From: Prevotella sp.
GTDB lineage: Bacteria > Bacteroidota > Bacteroidia > Bacteroidales > Bacteroidaceae
NCBI GenBank assembly: GCA_017412705.1
Contig: JAFPWS010000007.1
Span: 1 to 42,757 of the forward strand
Length of the DNA: 42,757 nt
Reading direction: 5' to 3'
A model generated the notes under the pieces. The model saw only the letters and a list, made by a program, of their open reading frames with translations, was not told the DNA's origin and did not search any database. The translations under genes and the position numbers were made by a program. Within the stretch, counting starts at the first letter, position 1. Each line of letters opens with the position of its first letter. Shown one piece after another: positions 26,211 through 33,081 of the stretch.

Positions 26211-27319
26211 AATTAGGTTTGCTGACATTCCATAATACTGCCAACTACGGTGCGGCCTTGCAAGCATATGCCTTTGAGAAGTTTCTTACTGATAAGGGTT
26301 ATGATTGTGAATACATCAACTATGTGAATAAGGCAAGGGCGCGTGGCTATAATATGACTTGGCATATCGTGAACTCTATAAAACATGGGCGTGTAAAATC
26401 AGCAATGACATACCTGCTTGGAAGCCCCTTCCTCATGTTACGCAAATATCGTTTCAATAAGTTTTATGCAAAATATGTCAGAGCGACAGTAAAAGTGTAT
26501 CATACGTCGGCAGAAGCGAGAGAATTGAATCCTGTTTATGATTTTTTCATTGTTGGCAGTGATCAGGTGTGGAATCCGCGGCATAATGGAAATGATATGG
26601 CCTATCTTCTTGATTTCGTGAAAGAGAATCGTAAGCGCATTTCTTTTTCTTCGAGTTTTGGTATGGCCAAGATTGAAGAAAAGCATCGCGAGGCTTATAA
26701 GAAGCATCTGTCATCGTTCCATGCCCTGGCTGTCCGTGAGCGTATAGGATGTGATATCATCAGGGAATTGACGGGGAGGGACCCTCAGTTGGTATTAGAT
26801 CCGGTCATGCTGTTGACCAAGGAGCAGTGGATGCAGGTTGTTTCAAAGAGGCGTTATAAAGAGAGGTTTATTTTCACTTATACCAACCGCAATAGCCAGA
26901 TAGCAGATTTCTTTAAGACTGGTTATCAGCTGGAAGGTAGAAAGCATTACATTCTGTCCAGATACACACAGCCATTTGATTTCTTCAATCCGAAGTCGAA
27001 GGTGAAGTATTGTATGTCGCCTCAGGAGTTTGTGTCGGTGGTGGCAAATTCAGAACTGGTGGTTTCAGCCTCTTTTCATTGTCTGGTGATGTCTATCGTT
27101 ATGAACCGTCCTTTTGTGGCTATAATGGCGGGTGATAAAGGGAAAGATGAGCGGCTGATGAATATACTGCGGATTCTGGATTTGGAGAATCGAGTATTAA
27201 GTCCGACAATGACGAAGGCAGATATTGACGCTCCCATTGACTGGGACAGCGTGAACAAGAAGATAGAACAGTTGAAGGCGTCTTCTGTTGAGTATTTGGA
27301 AGAGGCAATCAATGGCTGA
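26207..27319 (+). CDS. Polysaccharide pyruvyl transferase family protein 2
   Basis: A 370-aa protein with the typical N-terminus 'LGLLTFHNTANYGAALQAYAFEKFL', then 'DFFIVGSDQVWNPRHN', 'RISFSSSFGMAKIEE', 'HALAVRERIGCDIIRELTG', 'LVLDPVMLL' and 'ELVVSASFHCLVMSIVMNRPFV'. This is the branch that is often annotated pyruvyl transferase and usually paired with the F420-beta-like Fe-S protein found here at 18300. It would add a pyruvate ketal or a related modification. It overlaps the preceding GT4 stop by 4 bp. A 71-bp gap with an inverted repeat follows. Confidence 0.88.
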   Translation: MKLGLLTFHNTANYGAALQAYAFEKFLTDKGYDCEYINYVNKARARGYNMTWHIVNSIKHGRVKSAMTYLLGSPFLMLRKYRFNKFYAKYVRATVKVYHTSAEARELNPVYDFFIVGSDQVWNPRHNGNDMAYLLDFVKENRKRISFSSSFGMAKIEEKHREAYKKHLSSFHALAVRERIGCDIIRELTGRDPQLVLDPVMLLTKEQWMQVVSKRRYKERFIFTYTNRNSQIADFFKTGYQLEGRKHYILSRYTQPFDFFNPKSKVKYCMSPQEFVSVVANSELVVSASFHCLVMSIVMNRPFVAIMAGDKGKDERLMNILRILDLENRVLSPTMTKADIDAPIDWDSVNKKIEQLKASSVEYLEEAING

Positions 27320-27370
27320 TGAGTGCATCTCAGGCAGTAAACTGAATTTTCCAGGACAAATACTCATCAG
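27316..27370 (+). other. Inverted repeat spanning the gene gap
   Basis: CTGATGAGT (27316-27324, containing the stop codon of the upstream gene) and ACTCATCAG (27362-27370) pair perfectly over 9 bp with a 37-nt loop. It could fold in the mRNA between two glycan genes. No T-run follows, so it is not a clear terminator. Confidence 0.4.
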
Positions 27371-27390
27371 TTTATACATCCACAAACGAA

Positions 27391-28602
27391 ATGAAGATTC
27401 TATATATCCATCAATACTTTAATATTCCTCAAGGTTCAGGGTGTACACGTTCTTACTGGATTGCAGAGCAACTGATCAGGCGGGGGCATCAGGTGACGAT
27501 GATAACCGCGGCGAGAGGGCAGAAGAATGCAAGGAGTGAGATGGTAGACGGCATCCATGTTGTCTATGTGAAGAACAAATACAGCAACTACATGTCGCCC
27601 TGGCGGAAGGTGCTCTCGTTCCTGAACTTTGTCAGGTTGGCGACGCAGGCAGCCATGAAAGAGAAAGGGGTCGATATGGTATATGCCACTTCAACCCCAT
27701 TGACCGTGGGGGCTATCGCTCTTTTTTTACGAAGGGTGCGAGGGTGGCGGTATGTCTTTGAGGTACGTGACTTGTGGCCGGAGTTCCCCATCCAGATAGG
27801 GGCTGTGCGCAATCCCGTGCTAATCAAGATGCTGCGTTGGTTAGAGCGACGAATCTATCAAAAAGCAGAGCATATAGTAGCTTTGTCGCCAGGAATGAAA
27901 GAGGGAGTGATAAAGGCAGGAACGCCGGCAGAAAAGGTGTCGATGATTCCCAACATGTCGAAGCCGGACCAGTTCTGGCCGAGGGAAAAGAATGAAGAAG
28001 TAGCCGGACAGTTTGGCATTGATACAACAAAGTTCAACGTCATCCATTTCGGGTCGATGGGACCTGCTAATGGGCTCAGCTATATCATTGAGGCTGCCAA
28101 ATACTTGAAAGACCGGGGGGATGATTCGGTTAGGTTTATCTTTATGGGCAGTGGCGCTACGGAGCCTGTCATCAAAAAGCAGGCTGAGCAATACGGCTTG
28201 ACGAACGTGTCCTTCATTGACCGTCAGCCTATGGCAGTGGTGTCGGAGGTGGTGAATCTGTGTGATGCAAGCATCACTACCTTTTTGAACCTGCCTGTTT
28301 TACAGACGAACTCTCCCAATAAGCTCTTTGACTCGTTGTCGGCAGGGAAACCTATTATTGTGAACTCCGCAGGATGGACGAAAGAGATGGTGGAAAAGAA
28401 CGATTGCGGCTTCTTCGCAGATCCGGAAAAGCCTTCTGACTTGGCGGATAGATTATTGCTCTGCAAAGAAGATGCTGAAACATTGGAACGCTGGGGTAAG
28501 AACGCCCGCAGGCTTTCCATAGAAGTATACGACAAAGATATCCTTACAGCGCAGGTGGCAGAGGTGATAGAAAAATCCTCAGCACGTCTTGCGACGGACT
28601 GA
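27391..28602 (+). CDS. Glycosyltransferase family 4, WbuB-like
   Basis: A 403-aa GT-B enzyme. 'ILYIHQYFNIPQGSGCTRSYWIAEQLIRRGHQVTMIT', 'VFEVRDLWPEFPIQIGAVRNP' and 'ERRIYQKAEHIVALSPGMKEGV' match the WbuB subgroup of GT4 that transfers N-acetylfucosamine-type sugars. The donor side shows 'NVIHFGSMGPANGLSYIIEAA' and 'LPVLQTNSPNKLFDSLSAGKPIIVNSAGW'. The exact sugar is inference. It is the last gene of the first half of the polysaccharide operon. Its final codons form one arm of a strong terminator hairpin. Confidence 0.88.
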   Translation: MKILYIHQYFNIPQGSGCTRSYWIAEQLIRRGHQVTMITAARGQKNARSEMVDGIHVVYVKNKYSNYMSPWRKVLSFLNFVRLATQAAMKEKGVDMVYATSTPLTVGAIALFLRRVRGWRYVFEVRDLWPEFPIQIGAVRNPVLIKMLRWLERRIYQKAEHIVALSPGMKEGVIKAGTPAEKVSMIPNMSKPDQFWPREKNEEVAGQFGIDTTKFNVIHFGSMGPANGLSYIIEAAKYLKDRGDDSVRFIFMGSGATEPVIKKQAEQYGLTNVSFIDRQPMAVVSEVVNLCDASITTFLNLPVLQTNSPNKLFDSLSAGKPIIVNSAGWTKEMVEKNDCGFFADPEKPSDLADRLLLCKEDAETLERWGKNARRLSIEVYDKDILTAQVAEVIEKSSARLATD

Positions 28603-28608
28603 GGATTT
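28573..28608 (-). terminator. Terminator shared by convergent units
   Basis: AAATCCTCAG (28573-28582) pairs with CTGAGGATTT (28599-28608), with an inner CGTC-TTGC-GACG stem. On the minus strand the stem is followed by a T-run (ATTTTTC), a good terminator for the HU/smalltalk transcript. On the plus strand it overlaps the last codons of the WbuB-like gene and can slow that transcript too. Confidence 0.7.
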
Positions 28609-28626
28609 GCGGTCAGGGATTTGCGG

Positions 28627-28722
28627 TCAGCGCATGCAACTCTGGACGAGGAATGCCGAGCTGATGGCCGTCAGGATGGTAATCACCATCTGAATGATCT
28701 GTTTCCAGGTTTCCTTTTTCAT
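28627..28722 (-). CDS. Smalltalk micro-protein (31 aa)
   Basis: ATG at 28720-28722, stop TGA at 28627-28629. The protein begins MKKETWKQIIQMVITILTAI and ends in 'QSCMR', that is a short charged start, one hydrophobic segment and a Cys near the end. This fits the Bacteroidales 'smalltalk protein' family, whose members lie beside HU-like genes as here. The hydrophobic segment may insert in the membrane, or the Cys may be a lipobox-like site. The function is unknown. It lies 198 bp after the HU-like gene on the same strand. Confidence 0.75.
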   Translation of the reverse strand: MKKETWKQIIQMVITILTAISSAFLVQSCMR

Positions 28723-28890
28723 AAGTGATGAGTGTTTAGTGTTGAGTGATGAGTGTTAGGGTAGAGTTGGGGAACAAGCATGGCCGGATGGGCTTGATGA
28801 CGGTATGTTGGATGTTGTTGCGGTAGCGCCGCCTAAGGTGTCATAGCACCATCCCTGCCCCATGCTTCTTGCCCCTAAGCCCCCTCCCTT

Positions 28891-28920
28891 CCTCCCCCTG
28901 AAGGGGGAGGTGATGGGGGC
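28891..28920 (+). repeat. REP-like palindrome (copy 4)
   Basis: CCTCCCCC (28891-28898) pairs with GGGGGAGG (28903-28910), followed by the tail TGATGGGGGC. It abuts the stop codon of the HU-like gene and may also serve as its 3' hairpin. Confidence 0.6.
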
Positions 28921-29469
28921 CTACGCAGCCGACTGCTCGGCAATCCAGTCGGCCAGCGGCGTGACCTTCTTGACGTACTGCTTCTTCGTGGGGTCGCTCT
29001 CCTGGGGCGTCAGGTCAATCTTCTCCTCGACACCGTAGGTGGTCAGGGCGCACAGCTCCTTGAAGGCACGCGAGGTGATGTCGTCGTCAGCGGCTCCCTC
29101 GGGGATGAAGCGGATGTGGATGCCGGCGATGTAGAGGGCGGCGTTCCACTTGCCTGCTAGGATGTCGGCCTTGGTGATGCCGCTCTTGACGCTCTCGATG
29201 GTGGGTACGAAGGTGCCCAGGCCGTCAATCTTGACGGGGTTGCCCTGTGCCAGCAGCTCTACCATGCAGCTCACCATCTTGGTCAGCACGCCCTCGATGA
29301 CGTCGCGGCCGAAGATGCAGTTGTGTCCTGCCATGTGGTCGCAGAGGCCGCGCAGCGAGATGGTCTTCTTCTCCACCGCCTTGGGGTAGTACTTGCCGTA
29401 GCCGGGCGAGTTGGCGTTTTCGTTCTTGCGGATGTTGACCTCGAACTGGGGACTTTTTACTTGTGCCAT
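28921..29469 (-). CDS. HU-like DNA-binding protein, Bacteroidetes long form
   Basis: A 182-aa protein. Residues about 40-130 show the HU/IHF fold in the Bacteroidetes variant: 'ISLRGLCDHMAGHNCIFGRDVIEGVLTKMVSCMVELLAQGNPVKIDGLGTFVPTI'-type helices, then a beta-arm region 'IHIRFIPEG'. The N-terminal 'KYYPKAVEKKTIS' matches the substitute-HU style. Compared with the 90-aa HU it has N- and C-terminal extensions (ending 'PLADWIAEQSAA'). It probably bends or packages DNA. It follows the AAA ATPase-DUF6371-DUF4248 genes and precedes smalltalk, the usual order for this module. Four 22-bp repeats lie in its leader. Confidence 0.85.
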   Translation of the reverse strand: MAQVKSPQFEVNIRKNENANSPGYGKYYPKAVEKKTISLRGLCDHMAGHNCIFGRDVIEGVLTKMVSCMVELLAQGNPVKIDGLGTFVPTIESVKSGITKADILAGKWNAALYIAGIHIRFIPEGAADDDITSRAFKELCALTTYGVEEKIDLTPQESDPTKKQYVKKVTPLADWIAEQSAA

Positions 29470-29531
29470 AGTTTTTTGTTAAGTGTTAAGTGTTAATGGT
29501 TAAGGGTTATGGTTCTCTCGGTGACGCGGAG

Positions 29532-29619
29532 TTTGTCGGCATGTAACTACCGGTTTCTCGGTAGGAAACTACCAGTTTGTCGGTAGGAAACCCTTGCTTT
29601 GTCGGTACCTAACTTCAGC
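29532..29619 (-). repeat. Four 22-bp direct repeats in the HU leader
   Basis: Units begin at 29532, 29554, 29576 and 29598, exactly 22 bp apart. The shared core on the plus strand is TTTGTCGG followed by TAGGAAACTACC or variants. GGTAG/CTACC can also pair locally with a GAAA loop. A further TTTGTCGG lies at 29664, in phase (3 x 22). The array lies between a -7 box and the HU start codon, so it is in the 5' leader. Size and phase are like iterons or an autoregulatory operator. Confidence 0.8.
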
Positions 29620-29647
29620 TCGGGCCGCCGCTCCCTCGTTGTCAGTG

Positions 29648-29655
29648 CAAAGATA
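29648..29655 (-). promoter_or_regulatory. -7 box of the HU-smalltalk transcript
   Basis: The minus strand reads TATCTTTG, a consensus Bacteroidetes -7 box, 178 nt before the HU ATG. No TTTG box is seen at the expected upstream position. If used, the leader contains the whole 22-bp repeat array. Confidence 0.5.
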
Positions 29656-29717
29656 CGACATCTTTTGTCGGCACCTGCGCTCGTTGGCGTTCCTTCGCCC
29701 TCCTTGGGGAACAATTT

Positions 29718-29996
29718 CTACGGTTCGCAGAGATATTCGATGATGAGTTCGACCTCCTGGCGGGTGTAGTGCTGGGCCTTGGGGGGATTGCCGAGGGCAC
29801 GGAGCCGCTCACGCAGCTCGCCGTTGTAGTTGATGCGGTAGTTCAGGTTCTTCAGCGCACCCTTCTTGGTCTTGGCGTGGGGGAAGTACAGCATGGCCAG
29901 CTCGGCCTTGCCGTAGCTGCGGATTTCAAACGACTGCACCGGCGGCAGCTCCTGCCGGAGAAGACGGAGAATCTCTTTGATAGCTTTTTCTGTCAT
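29718..29996 (-). CDS. DUF4248 family protein
   Basis: A 92-aa protein with the DUF4248 pattern: 'FEIRSYGKAELAMLYFPHAKTKKGALKNLNYRINYN', 'ELRERLRALG', 'QHYTRQEVELIIEYLCEP'. The layout resembles a small DNA-binding helix-turn-helix-like protein, but no function is established. It lies 27 bp after the DUF6371 gene on the same strand, and an HU gene follows. This grouping recurs in Bacteroidales genomes. It probably acts with the module's ATPase and HU-like proteins. Confidence 0.8.
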   Translation of the reverse strand: MTEKAIKEILRLLRQELPPVQSFEIRSYGKAELAMLYFPHAKTKKGALKNLNYRINYNGELRERLRALGNPPKAQHYTRQEVELIIEYLCEP

Positions 29997-30023
29997 AGGT
30001 GAAATGGTTATTTAAGTTGCCCT

Positions 30024-30728
30024 TCAAAATAGGAAGTCTACGAGGTCAATCTTGGCCGCTTTCTGCCTGGCAGAGGCATGGTCTTCCAAGAAAGTACTGA
30101 CCGTGATGTCAAGGTGACAGGCCCGACGGGCTTGGTCAGCCAGCTCACAGCAGAACAGGTAGTTGTCCATCTCCGCGTCAGTGCGGGGAAACAGCGTGAC
30201 ATGGTGGCCTTGCAGAGGCTCCAACAGTTCGGCGTTAAAGAATACAGGAGAGACGTATGCCATCCAGAGGCTCTGAGGGTAAAGCTCGGAAAGGACTACT
30301 GCCGATGGCTCGGACTCAACGATGCAAACAGGAGAGGATGGGACGCCAACGCTGACGTCAACATCAGGCTTCAACAGGTGCAGGCCGAAAAGACAGTGGC
30401 TGGCCATCACATAGCGGGCGAGGTCAGGACAGCGCGACTTGAGCATTTGTGTTACCCAGCTGTCACCGATATGCCCGTCGTGAAGACGGCCCTGGCGGTC
30501 AATCATCCAATAGATGGTCTTGCCACTGCGGCTCTTGCCTAAGCGATAACGTTCCGCAGCACGGTGCATGGCCTTCTCCGTGAAGCCATAGCGGCTGGTC
30601 AGCTGCAGGCACAGCTCGGAGTCGTCAGCACGGCAGGTTTCCACCATAGGGCGGCGGTGAGGCTCCTTCAGGCCTAACTGCCTGCGCAGGTTCTTGAACG
30701 TATCGGGGAATGCTTCTTCGAATTTCAC
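30024..30728 (-). CDS. DUF6371-like protein with Toprim-like core
   Basis: A 234-aa protein starting at GTG 30728 (MKFEEAFPDTFKNLRRQLGL). Residues about 45-90 ('LTSRYGFTEKAMHRAAERYRLG...TIYWMIDRQGRLHDG') resemble the N-terminal fold of phage/plasmid primase-like proteins. 'SSPVCIVESEPSAVVLSELYP' (about 131-151) is the VESE-type strand of a Toprim-like centre, followed by 'HHVTLFPRTDAEMDNY', where the DxD-like acidic residues fit the second Toprim site. This suggests a primase-related role, probably in nucleic acid handling with the adjacent AAA ATPase, but activity is unproven. It lies 139 bp after the ATPase gene and 27 bp before DUF4248. Confidence 0.7.
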   Translation of the reverse strand: MKFEEAFPDTFKNLRRQLGLKEPHRRPMVETCRADDSELCLQLTSRYGFTEKAMHRAAERYRLGKSRSGKTIYWMIDRQGRLHDGHIGDSWVTQMLKSRCPDLARYVMASHCLFGLHLLKPDVDVSVGVPSSPVCIVESEPSAVVLSELYPQSLWMAYVSPVFFNAELLEPLQGHHVTLFPRTDAEMDNYLFCCELADQARRACHLDITVSTFLEDHASARQKAAKIDLVDFLF

Positions 30729-30785
30729 GACAAAGGAGTGTCAGGTGATGGGGATATCCCCGTGCGAGTTGCCCGGTGAAGGGCG

Positions 30786-30847
30786 CTTCAACCTGCCCCA
30801 CATACTACCTTCTCTCTCGTAGAGAGAAGTACGTATGGGGCTTGAAG
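30786..30847. other. Large imperfect hairpin between ATPase and DUF6371 genes
   Basis: CTTCAA (30786-30791) pairs with TTGAAG (30842-30847). GCCCCA and ATAC pair with GTATGGGGC, and TTCTCTC pairs with GAGAGAA, with small bulges and a TCGTA-type loop. The whole gap 30729-30867 contains no gene. It may be a transcript processing site or a decayed palindromic element. Confidence 0.55.
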
Positions 30848-30867
30848 CCTTCACCTCGGCAGGGATG

Positions 30868-32109
30868 TCAGAAGGGTGCTGCATCATTGTTGTCGAATGG
30901 GAGCTCCTGTTGTTCGGGACTGACGGGGTGCCGGGTACGCAGCAGATAGATTTTCCTGCCGTTGAGTGCGCTGACGGACTGCATGACGACACCTTCGGAA
31001 ACAGCCTTGGACAGCTGCTCGTTGGCGATACGGTCGGTAGTGATGTTCGCCTCCATGCCAATCTTGGTGCGCAGCGCCTCTTCCTCGTACTCCCGGCCCG
31101 GCTCCATACAAGCCTTGAAGAGCGCAGGAAGGTCAAAGATCGTCCGGCGGTTCTCCTTGCCCAGCACATACTTCGGGTTAAACGGAGGCAGCGTCTTGCC
31201 GCTGCCCTCGCGCTGACGCTGGTCGGACAGCTTCTTCTGGGCCTGGAACATGGCTTCCTTCAGCTGTTCCTCCGTGCAACGATAGGGGATACCCTCGTCA
31301 CCGACGGCAAACTTCAGCGTGTCGAGAATATCATACTTGCGGGTGTCGGTCTGGCCCCACGTAAAGATACGCTCCGAGGACTTCTCACACTGGTAGACCT
31401 CGAAGGCCTTGTTCTTCAGCTCGGTACCTATCCAGCCACGCAGGTTGCGGTCCTCCGCCGACTTGTTCTGGTGAAGGATACACACCATGCAGCAGCGCAC
31501 CTCTGACGCCAGGCGCATCAGCCGCTCGATACAGTCCTGTGCCACCACACCGTCGTTGATGTCGGCCACCAGGTCACGGATGCCATCGAGCACCACCAGG
31601 TCGGGATGATACCGGCGCACCGCCGCCTCAAGCATGGACAACCGCTGGTCATAGCCGTCCTGCCGGACATTGAAGATGTCGAACAGTCCCATCGGGAACT
31701 GGCTCTCAGGGATTCCTGTCATCGGTATGACGCGACTCTTCAGGATGTCTTGCGTCGACTCCTCGCTCTGTTCGGTGTCATACCAGAGGACGTGCAGCCT
31801 TTTGGGCTCGATCCGTTCGACGGAGAGCACGGGACTGTGGAAGCTGAGTGCCATGAGGATGCTGCTGACAAAGGTCTTGCCACTCTTGGCCTTGCCGGTG
31901 AGTGCTACCAGCTCGCCACGAGGGAAGCAGGGTTTGTGGAACAGGCGGAAGAGGAAGTCCATCCTCGGCAGTTCCTTGTCAGGCGTGATGCGCCTGTCCT
32001 CCAGACGGCGGAGCATCATCTCCGTCTCGGCAGCCCGCAGCAGTTCCTGCGGTGTCATGGCTGCCTGTTTGACAGCCTGGCCGAGTAGTTTGAAATTGTC
32101 TTGGTTCAT
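30868..32109 (-). CDS. RecA-like AAA ATPase (RepA/DnaB-type)
   Basis: A 413-aa ATPase. Walker A 'GKAKSGKT' (about residues 72-79) sits in the context 'FPRGELVALTGKAKSGKTFVSSIL'. The Walker B strand 'PDLVVLDGIRDLV' has its Asp near 175. 'CCMVCILHQNKSAEDRNLRGWIGTELKNKA' is the sensor-type segment of RepA/AAA_25 helicase-like proteins. A C-terminal region (about 330-413) has a winged-helix-like stretch with 'ITTDRIANEQLSKAVSEGVVMQS'. It resembles the hexameric helicase RepA of plasmids and integrated elements. It leads the opposing-strand module. Upstream lie a -7 box, a perfect palindrome and a divergent broken HTH gene. Confidence 0.85.
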   Translation of the reverse strand: MNQDNFKLLGQAVKQAAMTPQELLRAAETEMMLRRLEDRRITPDKELPRMDFLFRLFHKPCFPRGELVALTGKAKSGKTFVSSILMALSFHSPVLSVERIEPKRLHVLWYDTEQSEESTQDILKSRVIPMTGIPESQFPMGLFDIFNVRQDGYDQRLSMLEAAVRRYHPDLVVLDGIRDLVADINDGVVAQDCIERLMRLASEVRCCMVCILHQNKSAEDRNLRGWIGTELKNKAFEVYQCEKSSERIFTWGQTDTRKYDILDTLKFAVGDEGIPYRCTEEQLKEAMFQAQKKLSDQRQREGSGKTLPPFNPKYVLGKENRRTIFDLPALFKACMEPGREYEEEALRTKIGMEANITTDRIANEQLSKAVSEGVVMQSVSALNGRKIYLLRTRHPVSPEQQELPFDNNDAAPF

Positions 32110-32131
32110 ACTGAGTTATTGATAACGGTGG

Positions 32132-32139
32132 CAAAGATA
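32132..32139 (-). promoter_or_regulatory. -7 box of the ATPase module
   Basis: The minus strand reads TATCTTTG 22 nt before the ATPase ATG. No clear -33 box is seen. The perfect palindrome at 32161-32178 covers roughly the -33 position, as an operator would. Confidence 0.5.
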
Positions 32140-32160
32140 AGGAGAAAACAATAAAGCTTA

Positions 32161-32178
32161 CTTCCGACATGTCGGAAG
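32161..32178. promoter_or_regulatory. Perfect 18-bp palindrome, candidate operator
   Basis: CTTCCGACATGTCGGAAG is a perfect palindrome between the ATPase gene and the divergent HTH-like gene. Its half-site TGTCGGAA shares TGTCGG with the 22-bp repeats near the HU gene. The position around the -33 region fits repression by a dimeric regulator. Confidence 0.65.
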
Positions 32179-32221
32179 CAGTGTTAAATAAATTTTGTTC
32201 AATTAATGATTATTTAGAAAA

Positions 32222-32479
32222 ATGAAACATTCAGATCCGTTCCTGATTGCAATGGGAAAACTGCTCAGTGACTATGCCTCACTGGCTGGTTGTACCTATG
32301 CTGAGGTCTGCAGTGAGCTGTCCATCAGTCCGCAGACCTATTCCGGGGTCTGAAAAGGACAAGTGGCTAACTTTGCTTACTACCGTAAGATATTTCTTTA
32401 CATCCATGGTGAGCTGTATCATTCATGGCAGCGCCAAAAGATGCAGGAAGACTTCATGAAGTTGTTTTTGCGAGACTAA
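32222..32479 (+). pseudogene. Small HTH-like regulator broken by one TGA
   Basis: ATG at 32222 opens a frame of 43 codons (MKHSDPFLIAMGKLLSDYAS... to 'SPQTYSGV') that stops at TGA 32351-32353 and then continues in the same frame for 41 sense codons ('KGQVANFAYYRKIFLYIHGE' and on, ending 'KLFLRD') to TAA 32477-32479. 'TYAEVCSELSISPQTYSGV.KG' looks like a helix-turn-helix, and a CGA-to-TGA change at an Arg codon would explain the break. The full protein would be about 85 aa and lies divergent from the ATPase with the palindrome between. It is probably the lost regulator of the module. The 43-aa product may be non-functional. Confidence 0.65.
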
Positions 32480-32505
32480 AAAGTTCTTTGCTAATGAGAA
32501 AGTAG
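32476..32505 (+). repeat. 30-bp direct repeat, left copy
   Basis: Begins CTAAAAAGTTCTTTGC and ends GAGAAAGTA. It matches the copy at 34276-34305 at 28 of 30 positions. The two starts are exactly 1,800 bp apart. It overlaps the stop of the broken HTH gene. Confidence 0.75.
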
Positions 32506-32526
32506 ATCGCCTTTTTAAGAAGAAAA

Positions 32527-32558
32527 CTTGGAAGTTTGCGGAAAAGTAGTTATCTTTG
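32527..32558 (+). promoter_or_regulatory. Promoter of the 155-aa gene
   Basis: CTTG (32527-32530), 20 nt, then the consensus -7 box TATCTTTG (32551-32558). The ATG is 55 nt further on. The -33 box is imperfect. Confidence 0.55.
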
Positions 32559-32613
32559 CAACTCGATATTATAAAGAAAGACAAGAGAAACGATATAATC
32601 ATATAATTCAAAT

Positions 32614-33081
32614 ATGACACACCTGTCAGATAAGGAGCATAAGGCTCAGATGGAGGATATGAAGTCATTTGACGAGCAGATGCCTTGCGTAGGAATCTTC
32701 TGGTATGACCCGGCGGACAAGACGCTGTTTGGTGTGCGGAAGAAGGAACTGACGCCACAAATGGTAGAGGAGGCGGCGGAAAAGGGTAAGCCCTTCATCA
32801 ACTATCCGCAGCTGCACCGGCAGGTGTGGACTAAGGAATATTTCCGGGCACAGGCTAAGCACACGGCTACAAAGTTCAAGGGTGACTATACCCAGGTGCC
32901 CCGCGGACGTGTGGCGTGGACCATTGACAAGTTCATTGTGCTCGTAGGGAACTGGGCGGAGCCCATCCAGGACGAACTCACAGAGTTGCTGGAGCAGGAG
33001 TTCTCGCTGCCATACTTCGAGTTCGTATATGACGAGCACTGGGACCTCGGTCACGGCTGGAGCGGTGACATGCCCAAATAA
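32614..33081 (+). CDS. Conserved-looking small protein of unknown function (155 aa)
   Basis: I do not recognise a named family. The protein is soluble with no signal peptide. Notable segments are 'MPCVGIFWYDPADKTLFGVRKKELTP' at about 23-48, 'TKFKGDYTQVPRGRVAW' (about 85-101) and the end 'FEFVYDEHWDLGHGWSGDMPK', which is rich in His, Trp and Gly. The 'PRGRVAW...VGNW...HWDLGHGWS' pattern appears in small Bacteroidales proteins of unknown role often found in variable regions. It is transcribed from its own promoter and is the first gene between the 30-bp direct repeats. It might be part of a defence or toxin-antitoxin-like cargo, but no catalytic motif is clear. Confidence 0.75.
   Translation: MTHLSDKEHKAQMEDMKSFDEQMPCVGIFWYDPADKTLFGVRKKELTPQMVEEAAEKGKPFINYPQLHRQVWTKEYFRAQAKHTATKFKGDYTQVPRGRVAWTIDKFIVLVGNWAEPIQDELTELLEQEFSLPYFEFVYDEHWDLGHGWSGDMPK

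Noticed and set aside
29532-29619. Repeat array as a CRISPR
   Set aside because: Units are contiguous at 22 bp with no spacers and no cas genes nearby.
32351-32353. TGA as a selenocysteine codon
   Set aside because: No selenocysteine insertion element or Sec machinery is visible, and an Arg-codon mutation (CGA to TGA) is simpler.
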